Both the position numbers and the translations under genes were made by a program. From the NCBI GenBank assembly GCA_003249225.1, contig QKJQ01000035.1:1-41368 (forward strand): 41,368 nt of DNA, written 5' to 3'. Below the pieces are notes generated by a model. That model did no database searches, was not told the origin of the DNA, and saw nothing but the letters and a program-made list of their open reading frames with translations. Source of the stretch: Clostridia bacterium. Its GTDB lineage: Bacteria > Bacillota > Clostridia > Lachnospirales > Lachnospiraceae. This document shows positions 23,423 to 31,795 of this stretch, piece by piece (positions within the stretch are counted from its first letter, which is position 1; each line of letters begins with the position of its first letter).

Positions 23423-24097
23423 ATGGTTCAAAACATCACCATACCGGAGCTTTACGATCTGACGCAGACCATTGCCGCGCCTTTGTTTGAGACCGCTTTG
23501 TATCCATGGGAACTGCTCCCAAAGATCAGCGATTATATTTTACATCTTGGTCCAACTCTTTCTTCAGAGGAATTCGAAGAAACGGGGACAAATATATGGA
23601 TTCATAAGACAGCAACGATTGCCCCGACGGCCAGTATCACAGGTCCTGCGATCATATGTAAAAATGCCGAAATACGTCACTGTGCATTTATACGTGGGAA
23701 TGCAATTGTCGGTGAAGGTACCGTTGTAGGTAACTCCACCGAGCTAAAGAATGTTATTCTATTCAATTCTGTTCAGGTACCACATTACAATTATGTAGGT
23801 GACTCCATTTTGGGTTACCGGTCACATATGGGTGCCGGCTCCATCACTTCAAATGTTAAATCCGACAAATCACTGGTTGTTCTTCGTACCAGTATGGAAA
23901 ACATTGATACAAATTTAAAAAAATTCGGTGCGATGCTTGGCGATTATGTCGAAGTCGGATGCAACTCTGTGTTGAATCCCGGAACTATCATCGGGTGCCA
24001 CACAAACATTTATCCACTATCCTCTGTCCGCGGGATCATTCCTGCGCATAGCATTTTCAAATCAAAAGACGATATAATTATTAAGAACGAGATGTAA
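23423..24097 (+). CDS. GlmU C-terminal-like left-handed beta-helix protein
   Basis: 224 residues from ATG 23423; an in-frame TTG at 23405 precedes the AAAGGA site and is rejected. After about 65 residues comes a hexapeptide-repeat beta-helix (IWIHKTATIAPTASITGPAII, AEIRHCAFIRGNAIVGEG) with the acetyltransferase-site stretch HYNYVGDSILG and HMGAGSITSNVKSDK seen in GlmU. No nucleotidyltransferase domain is present. Such proteins are annotated as UDP-N-acetylglucosamine diphosphorylase-related or NTP-transferase-associated acyltransferases. It may acetylate a sugar amine; the donor and substrate are inferred only by family. Stands alone, ending 3 bases from the convergent sufB-like stop. Confidence 0.8.
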   Translation: MVQNITIPELYDLTQTIAAPLFETALYPWELLPKISDYILHLGPTLSSEEFEETGTNIWIHKTATIAPTASITGPAIICKNAEIRHCAFIRGNAIVGEGTVVGNSTELKNVILFNSVQVPHYNYVGDSILGYRSHMGAGSITSNVKSDKSLVVLRTSMENIDTNLKKFGAMLGDYVEVGCNSVLNPGTIIGCHTNIYPLSSVRGIIPAHSIFKSKDDIIIKNEM

Positions 24098-24100
24098 TCT

Positions 24101-25018
24101 TTATCTCAGGAAGCCGTTGACGATCTGTTCTTCGGCTTCTTTTTCATTTAAGCCGAGTGTCATCAGCTTGATGATCTGTTCACCGGCAATCTTACCGATT
24201 GCGGCTTCATGAATCAGGCTTGCTTCAATATGATTGGCTGTGATCTCCGGAATTGCACTGACACTGCCGTGATCCATTAATATGGCATCGCATTCAGTAT
24301 GTCCCATACACTGACTGTTTCCATTGATCTTAGAAAGAAATATCTGCGTTGATTCATCCTTTGCCACAGAACGCGAAATTACATGTGCCTTGCAGTTGTC
24401 TCCGTTCATATCAACTTCAAAATCCGTTTTCGCAGTCTGGGTTCCATGTGTCAGGATTTTTTCTTTAATGATCAGGGTAGCATTTTCTTTTAAGGTAGCT
24501 TTTGTCGTTCGAACGGTCGAATCCACACCTTTGATCTGAACAGTATCCATCTCAAGATATCCGCCGTCTTCAATCTCAATGATAGTCTGTGGATTAAGAA
24601 TTCTCTCTCCTTTGCCGTCTCCTGTGCCATAATGTTTTTCTACGTATTTTACTTTTGCATTCTTACCGACAAAGAAGCTGTGTACACCATCATGCTCAGA
24701 TTTCTGGTCTCCGCTGTTATGGATACCGCAGCCTGCAACGATTGTTACATCAGCACCTTCTCCAATATAAAAATCATTATAAACCATCTCGTTTATTCCA
24801 GACTCACTTAAAACAACCGGAATATGAACACTTTCCTTTTTTGTACCGGGTTTGATGATGATATCGATTCCTGATTTATCTGTCTTTGTTACAATGTCTA
24901 TATGTTCTGTTGTCTTTCTGCCTGCACCCTCTCCGTTAAATCTGAAGTTATAAGCGCCTTGCGGAACTTCATGCAGATCTGCTATCTGGGCAAGCATTTC
25001 TTCTTGTATTTTATCCAT
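24101..25018 (-). CDS. SufB/SufD-like Fe-S scaffold (minimal SUF type)
   Basis: 305 residues, shorter than classic SufB (about 470). It is a beta-helix core with YNDFYIGEGADVTIVAGCGIHN, KNAKVKYVEKHYGTG, LKENATLIIKEKILTHG, and the C-terminal SufB/D motif INGNSQCMGHTECDAILMDHGSVSAIPEITANHIEASLIHEAAIGKIAGEQ in shorter pieces. It pairs with the ATPase gene upstream on the same strand. SufB/SufC-only pairs without SufD, SufS or SufU are known as minimal SUF-like systems in anaerobes (SmsB/SmsC). It probably assembles 4Fe-4S clusters in the cytoplasm. A 304-base gap with tandem repeats separates the two genes. ATG 25018 has AGAGGGATT. Confidence 0.85.
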   Translation of the reverse strand: MDKIQEEMLAQIADLHEVPQGAYNFRFNGEGAGRKTTEHIDIVTKTDKSGIDIIIKPGTKKESVHIPVVLSESGINEMVYNDFYIGEGADVTIVAGCGIHNSGDQKSEHDGVHSFFVGKNAKVKYVEKHYGTGDGKGERILNPQTIIEIEDGGYLEMDTVQIKGVDSTVRTTKATLKENATLIIKEKILTHGTQTAKTDFEVDMNGDNCKAHVISRSVAKDESTQIFLSKINGNSQCMGHTECDAILMDHGSVSAIPEITANHIEASLIHEAAIGKIAGEQIIKLMTLGLNEKEAEEQIVNGFLR

Positions 25019-25182
25019 GGTAATCCCTCTTTTCTGCTATATTCATGCAGCTAACATAGGTTTGGCTCCTGGTAGCTGCGGGTCGATACTAATGTCTATA
25101 TTTTATAATTTACATTTGTTCATCGCTGCTTTTTACAGTACCGACTGCTCTATAAATATCCTACAATCGTCAGTCATACTGT

Positions 25183-25292
25183 GCCACAGCTGATTCCCAG
25201 CAGGTTCCTGTCTTACTGTGCTGCAGCTGATTTCCAGTAAATGCCTATCTCACTGGCCACAGCTGATTCCCGGTAGGTTCCTGCTTTGTTTG
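25183..25292. repeat. Three-copy 36-37 bp tandem repeat between sufC- and sufB-like genes
   Basis: Units begin at 25183, 25220 and 25256 with GC(C/T)(A/G)CAGCTGATT(C/T)CC and continue ...GGTTCCTG. Each has a CAGCTG palindrome. The unit length is not a multiple of three in one step and no reading frame spans it; it lies in the 304-base gap of the operon, which otherwise holds nothing recognised. Confidence 0.8.
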
Positions 25293-25322
25293 GATACATT
25301 TGGTTTGGCAAAAATATACCGA

Positions 25323-26069
25323 TTATATCGATATGTCTGCTGTTTCTTTATCATAATAATACCGACAGGACATATCAGAGTTCGTGAGCAGTCCCGGAAG
25401 AATTTTATCTTTTTCTCCCTCATCTACTATCTTGCCGTCTGCCAGAACAATAATACGGTCTGCAATATTCAGTATTCGCTCCTGATGGGAAATGATAACA
25501 ATAGATCCGTTGATTTCCCTGTGCATTTTCTCAAATACCCGGATCAGATTATTAAAGCTCCAAAGGTCAATCCCTGCCTCCGGTTCATCAAACACGGACA
25601 TCTTGGTCTTACGGGCAAGAATCGTAGCAATCTCAATCCTCTTTAATTCTCCGCCAGATAAGCTTGCATTCACTTCTCTTTCTATGTAATCTCTTGCGCA
25701 AAGACCGACTTCCGAAAGATATTCACAGGCTTTTATTGTACTTATCTTCTCACCGGCTGCCAAAGTGATAAGATCCTTTACCTTAATTCCTTTAAAACGA
25801 ACCGGCTGCTGAAATGCAAATCCGATTCCTGATTTTGCACGCTCTGATATTGAAAGATTCGTAATATCTTTGCCATCCAGAATTATCTTCCCACTGGTCG
25901 GTGTTATGATTCCGACAATAACTTTGGCCAGGGTTGATTTGCCACCGCCATTTGGACCGGTGATTGCAACGAACTCTGTATCGCCGATTGTAAGGTTAAC
26001 GTCTTTCAAAATATCTTTTCTATTCGATTCACTATCTACTTCATAAGATATATTCACTAATTCCAGCAT
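25323..26069 (-). CDS. SufC-like ABC ATPase (minimal SUF type)
   Basis: 248 residues. ABC ATPase motifs: Walker A GPNGGGKSTL, Q-loop FAFQQPVRFKG, signature LSGGELKRIEI, Walker B MSVFDEPEAGIDLW and switch His in IISHQERIL. The SufC-type D-loop (DEPEAGIDLW) fits Fe-S assembly ATPases rather than transporters, and there is no membrane partner. It would drive shape changes in the SufB-like scaffold encoded downstream. ATG 26069 has GAGGGA. The upstream region is a run of 13-bp AT-rich repeats, so its promoter is not clear. Confidence 0.88.
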   Translation of the reverse strand: MLELVNISYEVDSESNRKDILKDVNLTIGDTEFVAITGPNGGGKSTLAKVIVGIITPTSGKIILDGKDITNLSISERAKSGIGFAFQQPVRFKGIKVKDLITLAAGEKISTIKACEYLSEVGLCARDYIEREVNASLSGGELKRIEIATILARKTKMSVFDEPEAGIDLWSFNNLIRVFEKMHREINGSIVIISHQERILNIADRIIVLADGKIVDEGEKDKILPGLLTNSDMSCRYYYDKETADISI

Positions 26070-26108
26070 TTTGTTCCCTCATTTCTTTTTCTTTAGTTGT
26101 TCATGCAA

Positions 26109-26181
26109 TATATTCATACTTTATATTCACGCATTATATTCATATTTTATATTCACGTATTATATTCATACAATATATTCA
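26109..26181. repeat. Six-copy 13-bp AT-rich tandem repeat
   Basis: TATATTCA recurs at 26109, 26122, 26135, 26148, 26161 and 26174, exactly 13 bases apart, with alternating filler (TACTT, CGCAT...). It lies just upstream of the sufC-like gene. The rest of the 353-base gap up to the CorC gene contains that gene's promoter and nothing else recognised. Confidence 0.85.
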
Positions 26182-26359
26182 TGCATTTATCTATGTTAAT
26201 TGTACATTAATTTCTATAAAAATCTTTGTAACTAAGTTCCAGACATATAAAATCTAAGTCATGAAACGTCTTTCTTTTACTGGTTCTGATTGTACTTCCT
26301 CTGATTTTACACTCTTTCCTTCATATATTCAAGCTTTTATTAACAGCACATACGATTTC

Positions 26360-26388
26360 TTGACATGCCATATGGCATATGGTATAGT
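26360..26388 (+). promoter_or_regulatory. CorC-gene promoter with palindrome in spacer
   Basis: TTGACA (26360-26365), 17-base spacer, TATAGT (26383-26388). The spacer contains the perfect 14-base palindrome ATGCCATATGGCAT (26365-26378), well placed for a repressor or a MerR-type twist activator. Confidence 0.65.
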
Positions 26389-26422
26389 TATCCTTACTAA
26401 ATTATAAAGGAGTTGAGCATTT

Positions 26423-27703
26423 TTGTTGGAGGACCCCGTCGCCATACAGTTTATAGCTTTATTTGTACTTTTACTACTATCTTCATTTTTTTCTTCGGCG
26501 GAGACAGCATTAACCACCGTCAATAAGCACCGTATACGTTCCTTAGTAGATCAGAATGTTAAACACGCGAAAACAGTCGCTGCTCTGATTGAAGATCCAA
26601 AGCGTATGCTGAGTGCTATTCTTATTGGAAATAATATCGTAAACCTATCGGCATCTTCACTTGCGACCTCACTTGCAATTGAAAAATTTGATTCGATCGG
26701 TGCCGGCGTTGCGACCGGTGTTCTGACCTTCCTGATTCTTGTGTTCGGTGAGATTACACCTAAAAGCCTTGCTACGATTTATTCCGAAAAACTTTCTCTG
26801 TTTTATTCTCCGATCATTTGGGGATTATCAAGAATTCTGACACCAGTTATTTTCATTTTAAATAGAATATCGTTCTTAGTTCTATTCATTCTTCGCGTTG
26901 ATCCGAATGCCAAACTGGATACAATGACAGAACATGAGCTTCGTACAATTCTTGACGTAAGTCATGAAGAAGGTGTTATCGAACAGGAAGAACGAAACAT
27001 GATTACCAATGTGGTTGACTTTGGCGATTCTCTTGCTAAAGATGTTATGGTACCACGGATCAATATGGCCTTTGCCGATGTTGATATGGATTATGAAGAA
27101 CTTAGGGAATTGTTCCGCAAAGAACGTTACAGCAGACTCCCCGTATATTCAGAGACCAGAGATAATGTGCTTGGTATCATCAACCTGAAGGATGTATTCT
27201 TTCATGCGGATTCTGAGAACTTTAAGATTTCTGATTATCTTCGGGATGCTTATTTTACCTATGAATTTAAGAAGACTTCTGAATTGTTGAATGAAATGCG
27301 TAAGAAATCCATGCCGATCGCCATTGTTCTTGATGAGTATGGCGCTGTAGCCGGACTGATTTCCTTCGAGGACCTTCTGGAAGAGATCGTCGGAGAAATC
27401 CGTGATGAATACGACGATGACGAAGAAGATGTCATTCAAAAGATTTCCGATCATGAATATATGCTTGATGGAATGACACGAATTGAAGACATTAACGAAT
27501 TGTTCGGATTAGAGCTTGCCTCCGATGATTATGATTCCATCGCCGGACATATTATGAACCGTTTGGAACATCTGCCCGGCGAAGGTGAATCAGTCGTAGA
27601 TGGGAATGTTACATTTACTGTGGCATCCATGAACCGGAACCGGCTCGATAAGGTTCATGTTCAGATCACACAGAAGACCTCTACAGCCCAAGAAGAGTTG
27701 TAG
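26423..27703 (+). CDS. CNNM/CorC (hemolysin-family) transporter
   Basis: 426 residues from TTG 26423 (AAGGAG 10 bases upstream; no nearby ATG in frame). The N-terminal DUF21/CNNM domain has four hydrophobic segments (about 7-30, 60-85, 95-115, 125-145) with SSAETALTTVN and FGEITPKSLA. A CBS pair follows (about 195-320: DVMVPRINMAFAD, MPIAIVLDEYGAVAG) and then a CorC_HlyC domain. In this family CorC/MpfA-like proteins export or balance Mg2+ (and in some species Co2+). It faces an MgtE gene convergently with a 23-base overlap of coding ends, so both arms of Mg2+ balance lie together. Confidence 0.88.
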   Translation: MLEDPVAIQFIALFVLLLLSSFFSSAETALTTVNKHRIRSLVDQNVKHAKTVAALIEDPKRMLSAILIGNNIVNLSASSLATSLAIEKFDSIGAGVATGVLTFLILVFGEITPKSLATIYSEKLSLFYSPIIWGLSRILTPVIFILNRISFLVLFILRVDPNAKLDTMTEHELRTILDVSHEEGVIEQEERNMITNVVDFGDSLAKDVMVPRINMAFADVDMDYEELRELFRKERYSRLPVYSETRDNVLGIINLKDVFFHADSENFKISDYLRDAYFTYEFKKTSELLNEMRKKSMPIAIVLDEYGAVAGLISFEDLLEEIVGEIRDEYDDDEEDVIQKISDHEYMLDGMTRIEDINELFGLELASDDYDSIAGHIMNRLEHLPGEGESVVDGNVTFTVASMNRNRLDKVHVQITQKTSTAQEEL

Positions 27704-29015
27704 CAATATTAAAATATATAATCAGAGTTACGGCATCACAAATCGTTGATAACAGCGGATTTGCCATAACAACAGGGTCGAAGCCAAGGCGTTTTGCCAG
27801 AATCGGCAAAGCGCTGCCGACCAGCTTTGAAAAAGTTACCACAAATACAAGGGTCAGGCTGATAACCGCCGCCACAAGCAAGGTAACACGATCAAACAAC
27901 AGGACTTTTCCAAAGTTTACGATAGCAAGGGTCAATCCCGAAAAGAATGCTACCCTGATTTCTTTCCACATAACTTTCAGAATGTCTTTGAAATCAATCT
28001 CATGCAGGGATAATCCACGGATAATGGTCGCTGAGGCTTGTCCTCCGGCATTTCCACCCGTATTCATAAGCATTGGAATAAAGGCTGTCAGTATGACCTG
28101 TGCAGTCAGTGCTGTCTCAAAACTTTTAATAATAGTCGATGTAAAGGTAGCGGATATCATGAGCAGTAAAAGCCATGGTGCCCGCTTTTTCCATGTTTCA
28201 AAGACACCAGTCTTCATGTATGGCTTGTCAGTAGGTGTGATAGCAGCCATCATTTCAATATCTTTTGTTGTCTCTTCTTCGATGATGTCGACGATATCAT
28301 CGATGGTTACGATTCCAACAAGACGATTCTCACTGTCTACGACCGGCATGGATGTAAAGTCGTATTTTTTAAAGATCTGTGCTACTTCTTCCTGGTCCGT
28401 CAGTGTCTTAACGGTAATGACATATTCGTTCATGATATCTTTGATGAGCTGCTCTGGCTCACTGAGAATCAGCTTACGAAGTGATACGATTCCAAGAAGA
28501 CATCTGGCTTTATCAAGAACATAACAGTTCTCAATAACCTCCTTGTCAACACCAACTCTGCGGATCTTAAGAAGTGCCTGTTCCACAGTCACATCTTCCT
28601 TCAGATCTACGAACTCGACCGTCATAATACTGCCGGCAGAGTCTTCCGGATACTGAAGAAGTAAATTAATATCACGTCTTGTCTGCGAATTCGCACCAGC
28701 CAGCAACCTTTTCACAACATTGGCAGGCATCTCCTCTAAGAGATCGGCCGCATCATCTGCGAACAGGTTTTCAATGATTAAAGCAGCTTCTTTGTCTGTC
28801 AAAGACGTAATGATATTCTGCTGAATCTCAATAGGCAGATAAGAGAACACATCTGCTGCTATTGTTTTGGGCAATATTCTGAAAACCTTGAATTGTTCCT
28901 GTTCTTCCAACTCCTCAAGGACCATAGCAATATCTGCTTCATTCAGCTCGCTGATTTCACTGCGAAAAACAGAGTACTGTTTTTCTTCTAATAATTCTCT
29001 CATTCTCTGAAGCAT
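27681..29015 (-). CDS. mgtE: Magnesium transporter MgtE
   Basis: 444 residues. The MgtE N domain of helical repeats (1-125), a CBS pair (about 130-250: YPEDSAGSIMTVEFV, DFTSMPVVDSENRLVGIVTIDDIVDII), a plug helix and five membrane helices (about 280-440) with NTGGNAGGQ and the pore Asp in STICDAVTLIIYF. Mg2+ binding between N and CBS domains closes the channel. ATG 29015 has GGAGGAAT. A 45-codon frame with a proline-containing start overlaps the beginning (see below). No M-box riboswitch is seen upstream. The 3' end overlaps the convergent CorC-like gene. Confidence 0.92.
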   Translation of the reverse strand: MLQRMRELLEEKQYSVFRSEISELNEADIAMVLEELEEQEQFKVFRILPKTIAADVFSYLPIEIQQNIITSLTDKEAALIIENLFADDAADLLEEMPANVVKRLLAGANSQTRRDINLLLQYPEDSAGSIMTVEFVDLKEDVTVEQALLKIRRVGVDKEVIENCYVLDKARCLLGIVSLRKLILSEPEQLIKDIMNEYVITVKTLTDQEEVAQIFKKYDFTSMPVVDSENRLVGIVTIDDIVDIIEEETTKDIEMMAAITPTDKPYMKTGVFETWKKRAPWLLLLMISATFTSTIIKSFETALTAQVILTAFIPMLMNTGGNAGGQASATIIRGLSLHEIDFKDILKVMWKEIRVAFFSGLTLAIVNFGKVLLFDRVTLLVAAVISLTLVFVVTFSKLVGSALPILAKRLGFDPVVMANPLLSTICDAVTLIIYFNIATTLLGL

Positions 29016-29094
29016 TATAATATTCCTCCATATTCGGTTTTATGATACTACTGGGGTTGGGGATATCGGAACTATCCGTTGTCTTCTTTTTCAT
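28957..29094 (-). CDS. Possible leader frame overlapping mgtE
   Basis: 45 codons from ATG 29094 after GGCAGGTGG, product MKKKTTDSSDIPNPSSIIKP followed by a charged tail that runs out of frame over the first 20 codons of mgtE. Short Pro-containing leader frames sense Mg2+ in enterobacterial mgtA/mgtC mRNAs, but the mechanism is not shown in Clostridia. It may equally be chance. Confidence 0.25.
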   Translation of the reverse strand: MKKKTTDSSDIPNPSSIIKPNMEEYYNASENERIIRRKTVLCFSQ

Positions 29095-29269
29095 AAAACC
29101 ACCTGCCTTTCGGAATAATATAGTATTTCAGATTTATATTAACTGCAGAAAAACTACAGTCACTTTACAATTATACTCCTGCAATATAACAGGAAATATT
29201 TATTTATGCAATACGGTGACAGGTATTTTTATACATTTTCCCGTCAGTATTTACCTATATATAATTATC

Positions 29270-29350
29270 AGAATAATAAACCAGAATCATACTAATAAAT
29301 TAGAATCATACAAATAAATTAGAATCATACTACTATATCAGAATCATTAT
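29270..29350. repeat. Four-copy 19-bp AT-rich tandem repeat
   Basis: AGAATCAT recurs at 29283, 29302, 29321 and 29340, exactly 19 bases apart, with AAATT or similar filler. It lies in the 405-base gap between mgtE and the mrp gene; the rest of the gap is AT-rich, with no other recognised site. Confidence 0.8.
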
Positions 29351-29420
29351 CACCGAACTAAATTCTGATTGTAAAGTCATAGATAGCTTACTATCTGTAA
29401 TTCTATACATAATATATGAA

Positions 29421-30308
29421 TTAATCCAGATTCTCCAGAACCGGAATAATATCAGACAGCCACGCACCTGTTAAATTCTCAACGGTTCCGGCATCCACTG
29501 CTCCTGCTATCTCCGAAACGATTGGAACCTTTGCAAGTACTGGAAGTTCGAATTTAGCTGCAGTCTCTTCTATGTGACTATCACCAAATATCTTGAACTG
29601 CTTTCCGCAATCCGGACAGATCGTATAGCTATAGTTTTCAACCAGCCCAAGGATTGGAACATCCATGGTCTTTGCCATATTCACTGCTTTTGCCACGATC
29701 ATAGATACAAGTTCCTGCGGTGTTGTCACGATGATCAGACCATCAAGCGGTATCGACTGAAATACGGTAAGTGCAACATCACCGGTTCCCGGCGGCATAT
29801 CCACGAACATATAATCAACATCGCCCCAGATCACATCGGTCCAGAACTGTTTTACTGTTCCTGCAATCACAGGTCCACGCCATATAACTGGCATCTCTTT
29901 ATCTTCTAATAACAAGTTAACCGACATAACACCAATACCATCTCTTGAATACTCCGGAAGTATTCCAAGTTCACTGGCTTTTGCATTTTCATTTAAATTA
30001 AATGCTTTCGGTATGGAAGGTCCGGTCACATCTGCATCAAGGATTGCAGTCTTGTGACCCTGACGGTTCATAAGGACAGACAGATAAGATGTAATGAAGG
30101 ATTTCCCCACGCCACCTTTTCCGCTGATAACACCGATTACCTTCTTTACACTGCTGTACTGATTCAGCGGTGCATAAAGATCTCCCTTGCCTGGTGTTCT
30201 GCTTGAACAGGAGGAACCGCAGCTAGAACAATCATGTGTACAGTCTTCTGCTGTCTCTTGTGCTGTATCCTCTGGTAAACTGGTTTCATTTTGCTTCATT
30301 TCACTCAT
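29421..30308 (-). CDS. Mrp/NBP35-family Fe-S carrier ATPase
   Basis: 295 residues from ATG 30308; an in-frame upstream extension lacks a ribosome site. The N-terminal tail is acidic then Cys-rich (CTHDCSSCGSSCSS, five Cys). Deviant Walker A ISGKGGVGKSF, Walker B/switch FVDMPPGTGDVALT, and the metal-binding CPDCGKQ near residue 240. Mrp/ApbC/NBP35 proteins carry and transfer 4Fe-4S clusters to target enzymes in the cytosol. The Cys-rich N-terminal tail is like that of eukaryotic/archaeal NBP35 and may hold an extra cluster. It is near the minimal SUF pair, a related task. Confidence 0.88.
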   Translation of the reverse strand: MSEMKQNETSLPEDTAQETAEDCTHDCSSCGSSCSSRTPGKGDLYAPLNQYSSVKKVIGVISGKGGVGKSFITSYLSVLMNRQGHKTAILDADVTGPSIPKAFNLNENAKASELGILPEYSRDGIGVMSVNLLLEDKEMPVIWRGPVIAGTVKQFWTDVIWGDVDYMFVDMPPGTGDVALTVFQSIPLDGLIIVTTPQELVSMIVAKAVNMAKTMDVPILGLVENYSYTICPDCGKQFKIFGDSHIEETAAKFELPVLAKVPIVSEIAGAVDAGTVENLTGAWLSDIIPVLENLD

Positions 30309-30378
30309 ATCATGTACCCTTTCTTTCTCTTTTATCTTTTGTGTATAATTATAAATTATTTTGTAATTATATGGAATA

Positions 30379-30873
30379 TTATTGCATTTTATTGTGCATA
30401 TCCCTGTCAAGTCCGGTTAATCCAGTTCTGACAAATTCAAGAATCGTGAACTCTTCTAATAACTTCATGAATGCATCAAGTTTTGCCTGTGGCCCTGTCA
30501 GTTCCAGCATCACGGAATCCTTTGCCATAGTAACGATCTTAGCCCTGAAAATATCAGCAATTACTATAACAGAATGTCTTTCTTCTCCTTCTGCCTGTAT
30601 ACGAACAAGGACTAACTCACGCAGTACCGCTTCCCTTTGTCTGAGCTCTGATATCTTAACAACACCATCTAGAGTCTGAAGCTTATTCTTTATCTCTGCA
30701 ATCATCTCCTGCTCACCATCGATTGCTATGGTCATCCTTGAAAGAAGCGGATCTTCCGTAACCCCGACCGATAAACTGTCTATATTGTACCCGACACTTC
30801 CAAAAAGATCAGCGACCTTGCCAAGCATTCCCGCTTTATTCTCTACAAACAGCGATAAAATCAACTTTTCCAC
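30379..30873 (-). CDS. ilvN: Acetolactate synthase small (regulatory) subunit
   Basis: 164 residues from GTG 30873, chosen because AAGGAG sits 8 bases before it and the product then starts at the family's usual VEKLILSLFVENKAGML. An ACT domain (1-75: NKAGMLGKVADLFGSVGYNIDSLSVG) binds valine for feedback control; a C-terminal domain (85-160) contacts the catalytic subunit. The catalytic ilvB is not adjacent, so the small subunit is an orphan gene here. There is no T-box or leucine-rich leader peptide in front, so no obvious branched-chain attenuation is encoded at this place. Confidence 0.9.
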   Translation of the reverse strand: MEKLILSLFVENKAGMLGKVADLFGSVGYNIDSLSVGVTEDPLLSRMTIAIDGEQEMIAEIKNKLQTLDGVVKISELRQREAVLRELVLVRIQAEGEERHSVIVIADIFRAKIVTMAKDSVMLELTGPQAKLDAFMKLLEEFTILEFVRTGLTGLDRDMHNKMQ

Positions 30874-31043
30874 GGCTTTTTCTCCTTCCTTTTTGACCAT
30901 CAATTGGTAAATAATCCAAACCATACTATATTATAGTCAAGGAAATCGTAAAAGTAAACACTATCTTTAAATTCTTAGCTTTAAAAATCGCTTCGACATA
31001 ATTCATGATTTTTTTTAAATTTTCCAGTATTTGCGATTTTAAA

Positions 31044-31072
31044 TTGACAACTTGCAAATTTTGTGATATATT
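31044..31072 (+). promoter_or_regulatory. Promoter of second cold-shock gene
   Basis: TTGACA (31044-31049), 17-base spacer, TATATT (31067-31072); leader about 45 bases. Confidence 0.7.
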
Positions 31073-31124
31073 GGAGAAGGTTTATCGTAGTGATATTCCA
31101 TACATTCGTTCTAGGAGGACAACT

Positions 31125-31325
31125 ATGAAAAAAGGAACAGTAAAATGGTTCAATGCTAAAAAGGGGTTTGGTTTTCTTTCTGATGCAGAAGGCAATGACG
31201 TATTCGTTCATTTCTCCGCATTGAACATGGATGGCTTCAAAGTGCTTGAAGAAGGTGAAGCAGTAGAATTTGAAGTTGTTAATGGCGAGAAGGGACCGCA
31301 GGCAGCAAATGTAACAAAACTGTAA
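31125..31325 (+). CDS. Cold-shock domain protein (second copy)
   Basis: 66 residues from ATG 31125 after AGGAGG. RNP1 [12 protein letters not shown] and RNP2 DVFVHFSAL. It is about 80% identical by eye to the product at 18488-18685, with changes such as [14 protein letters not shown] for [14 protein letters not shown]. It has its own promoter and a distant terminator. Two closely related copies within 13 kb suggest duplication and perhaps different expression conditions. Confidence 0.95.
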   Translation: MKKGTVKWFNAKKGFGFLSDAEGNDVFVHFSALNMDGFKVLEEGEAVEFEVVNGEKGPQAANVTKL

Positions 31326-31472
31326 TTGCTGCACATTTCGTTATAACACAAAGTCTGGGGTTTACATTGGGAAGCTTCGGTACATAATCACGTTTTTTAT
31401 ATATAGGAATATGGAACATAGGAATATATCTAAAAAGTACTGATTGGGTGTGGGTTGTAACAAAACAAAAAG

Positions 31473-31515
31473 AAGGCACTGACAAGAACCCGAGGGTTTT
31501 GGCAGTGCCTTTTTA
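31473..31515 (+). terminator. Terminator in gap after second cold-shock gene
   Basis: A stem AAGGCACTG/CAGTGCCTT with an inner CAAAACCC-like pairing, and TTTTT. It is 147 bases after the cold-shock stop, so the mRNA has a long 3' tail or another short transcript ends here. From 31516 to 31795 no gene is convincing. Confidence 0.8.
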
Positions 31516-31795
31516 ATGTTATTTGATATCTTACAGACGCCATTCATATGGTTTCGAAACATATATCAGTGATGTATCGTTCCATAGTTGTCTTTCTTTA
31601 TACCTGATTAATATTCAAACATTCCGGAAATTCTGTCACTTTTGAAATCTCCATAATGAAACTTTGCTTCCTTGCTTTCAGGTAAGTCCACTAATTGAAA
31701 TGATATCAACATCCCGAGTGACATATACCATAATCAAAAAGTTTCCGGTCTTGTCTGATACACTGATCACTCACACATAGTGTTACCTGCTGTCC

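Noticed and set aside
25183..25292. CRISPR array
   Set aside because: Only three degenerate direct repeats with no separate spacers and no cas genes.
26109..26181. 13-bp AT-rich repeats as an origin unwinding element
   Set aside because: No cluster of DnaA boxes (TTATCCACA) or dnaA/dnaN nearby; period match to origin 13-mers is superficial.
27982..28524. Plus-strand 180-codon frame inside mgtE
   Set aside because: Antisense shadow; Ser/Thr-rich translation typical of reversed coding sequence.
30925..31043. T-box or leader peptide before ilvN
   Set aside because: No GGTGGNACCGCG core and no run of Leu/Val/Ile codons.
31608..31724. Minus-strand 38-codon frame (ends GDFKSDRISGMFEY) in the gap before the PilZ gene
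   Set aside because: Protein-like composition but no ribosome site or recognised family; could be a remnant, not enough to call a gene.
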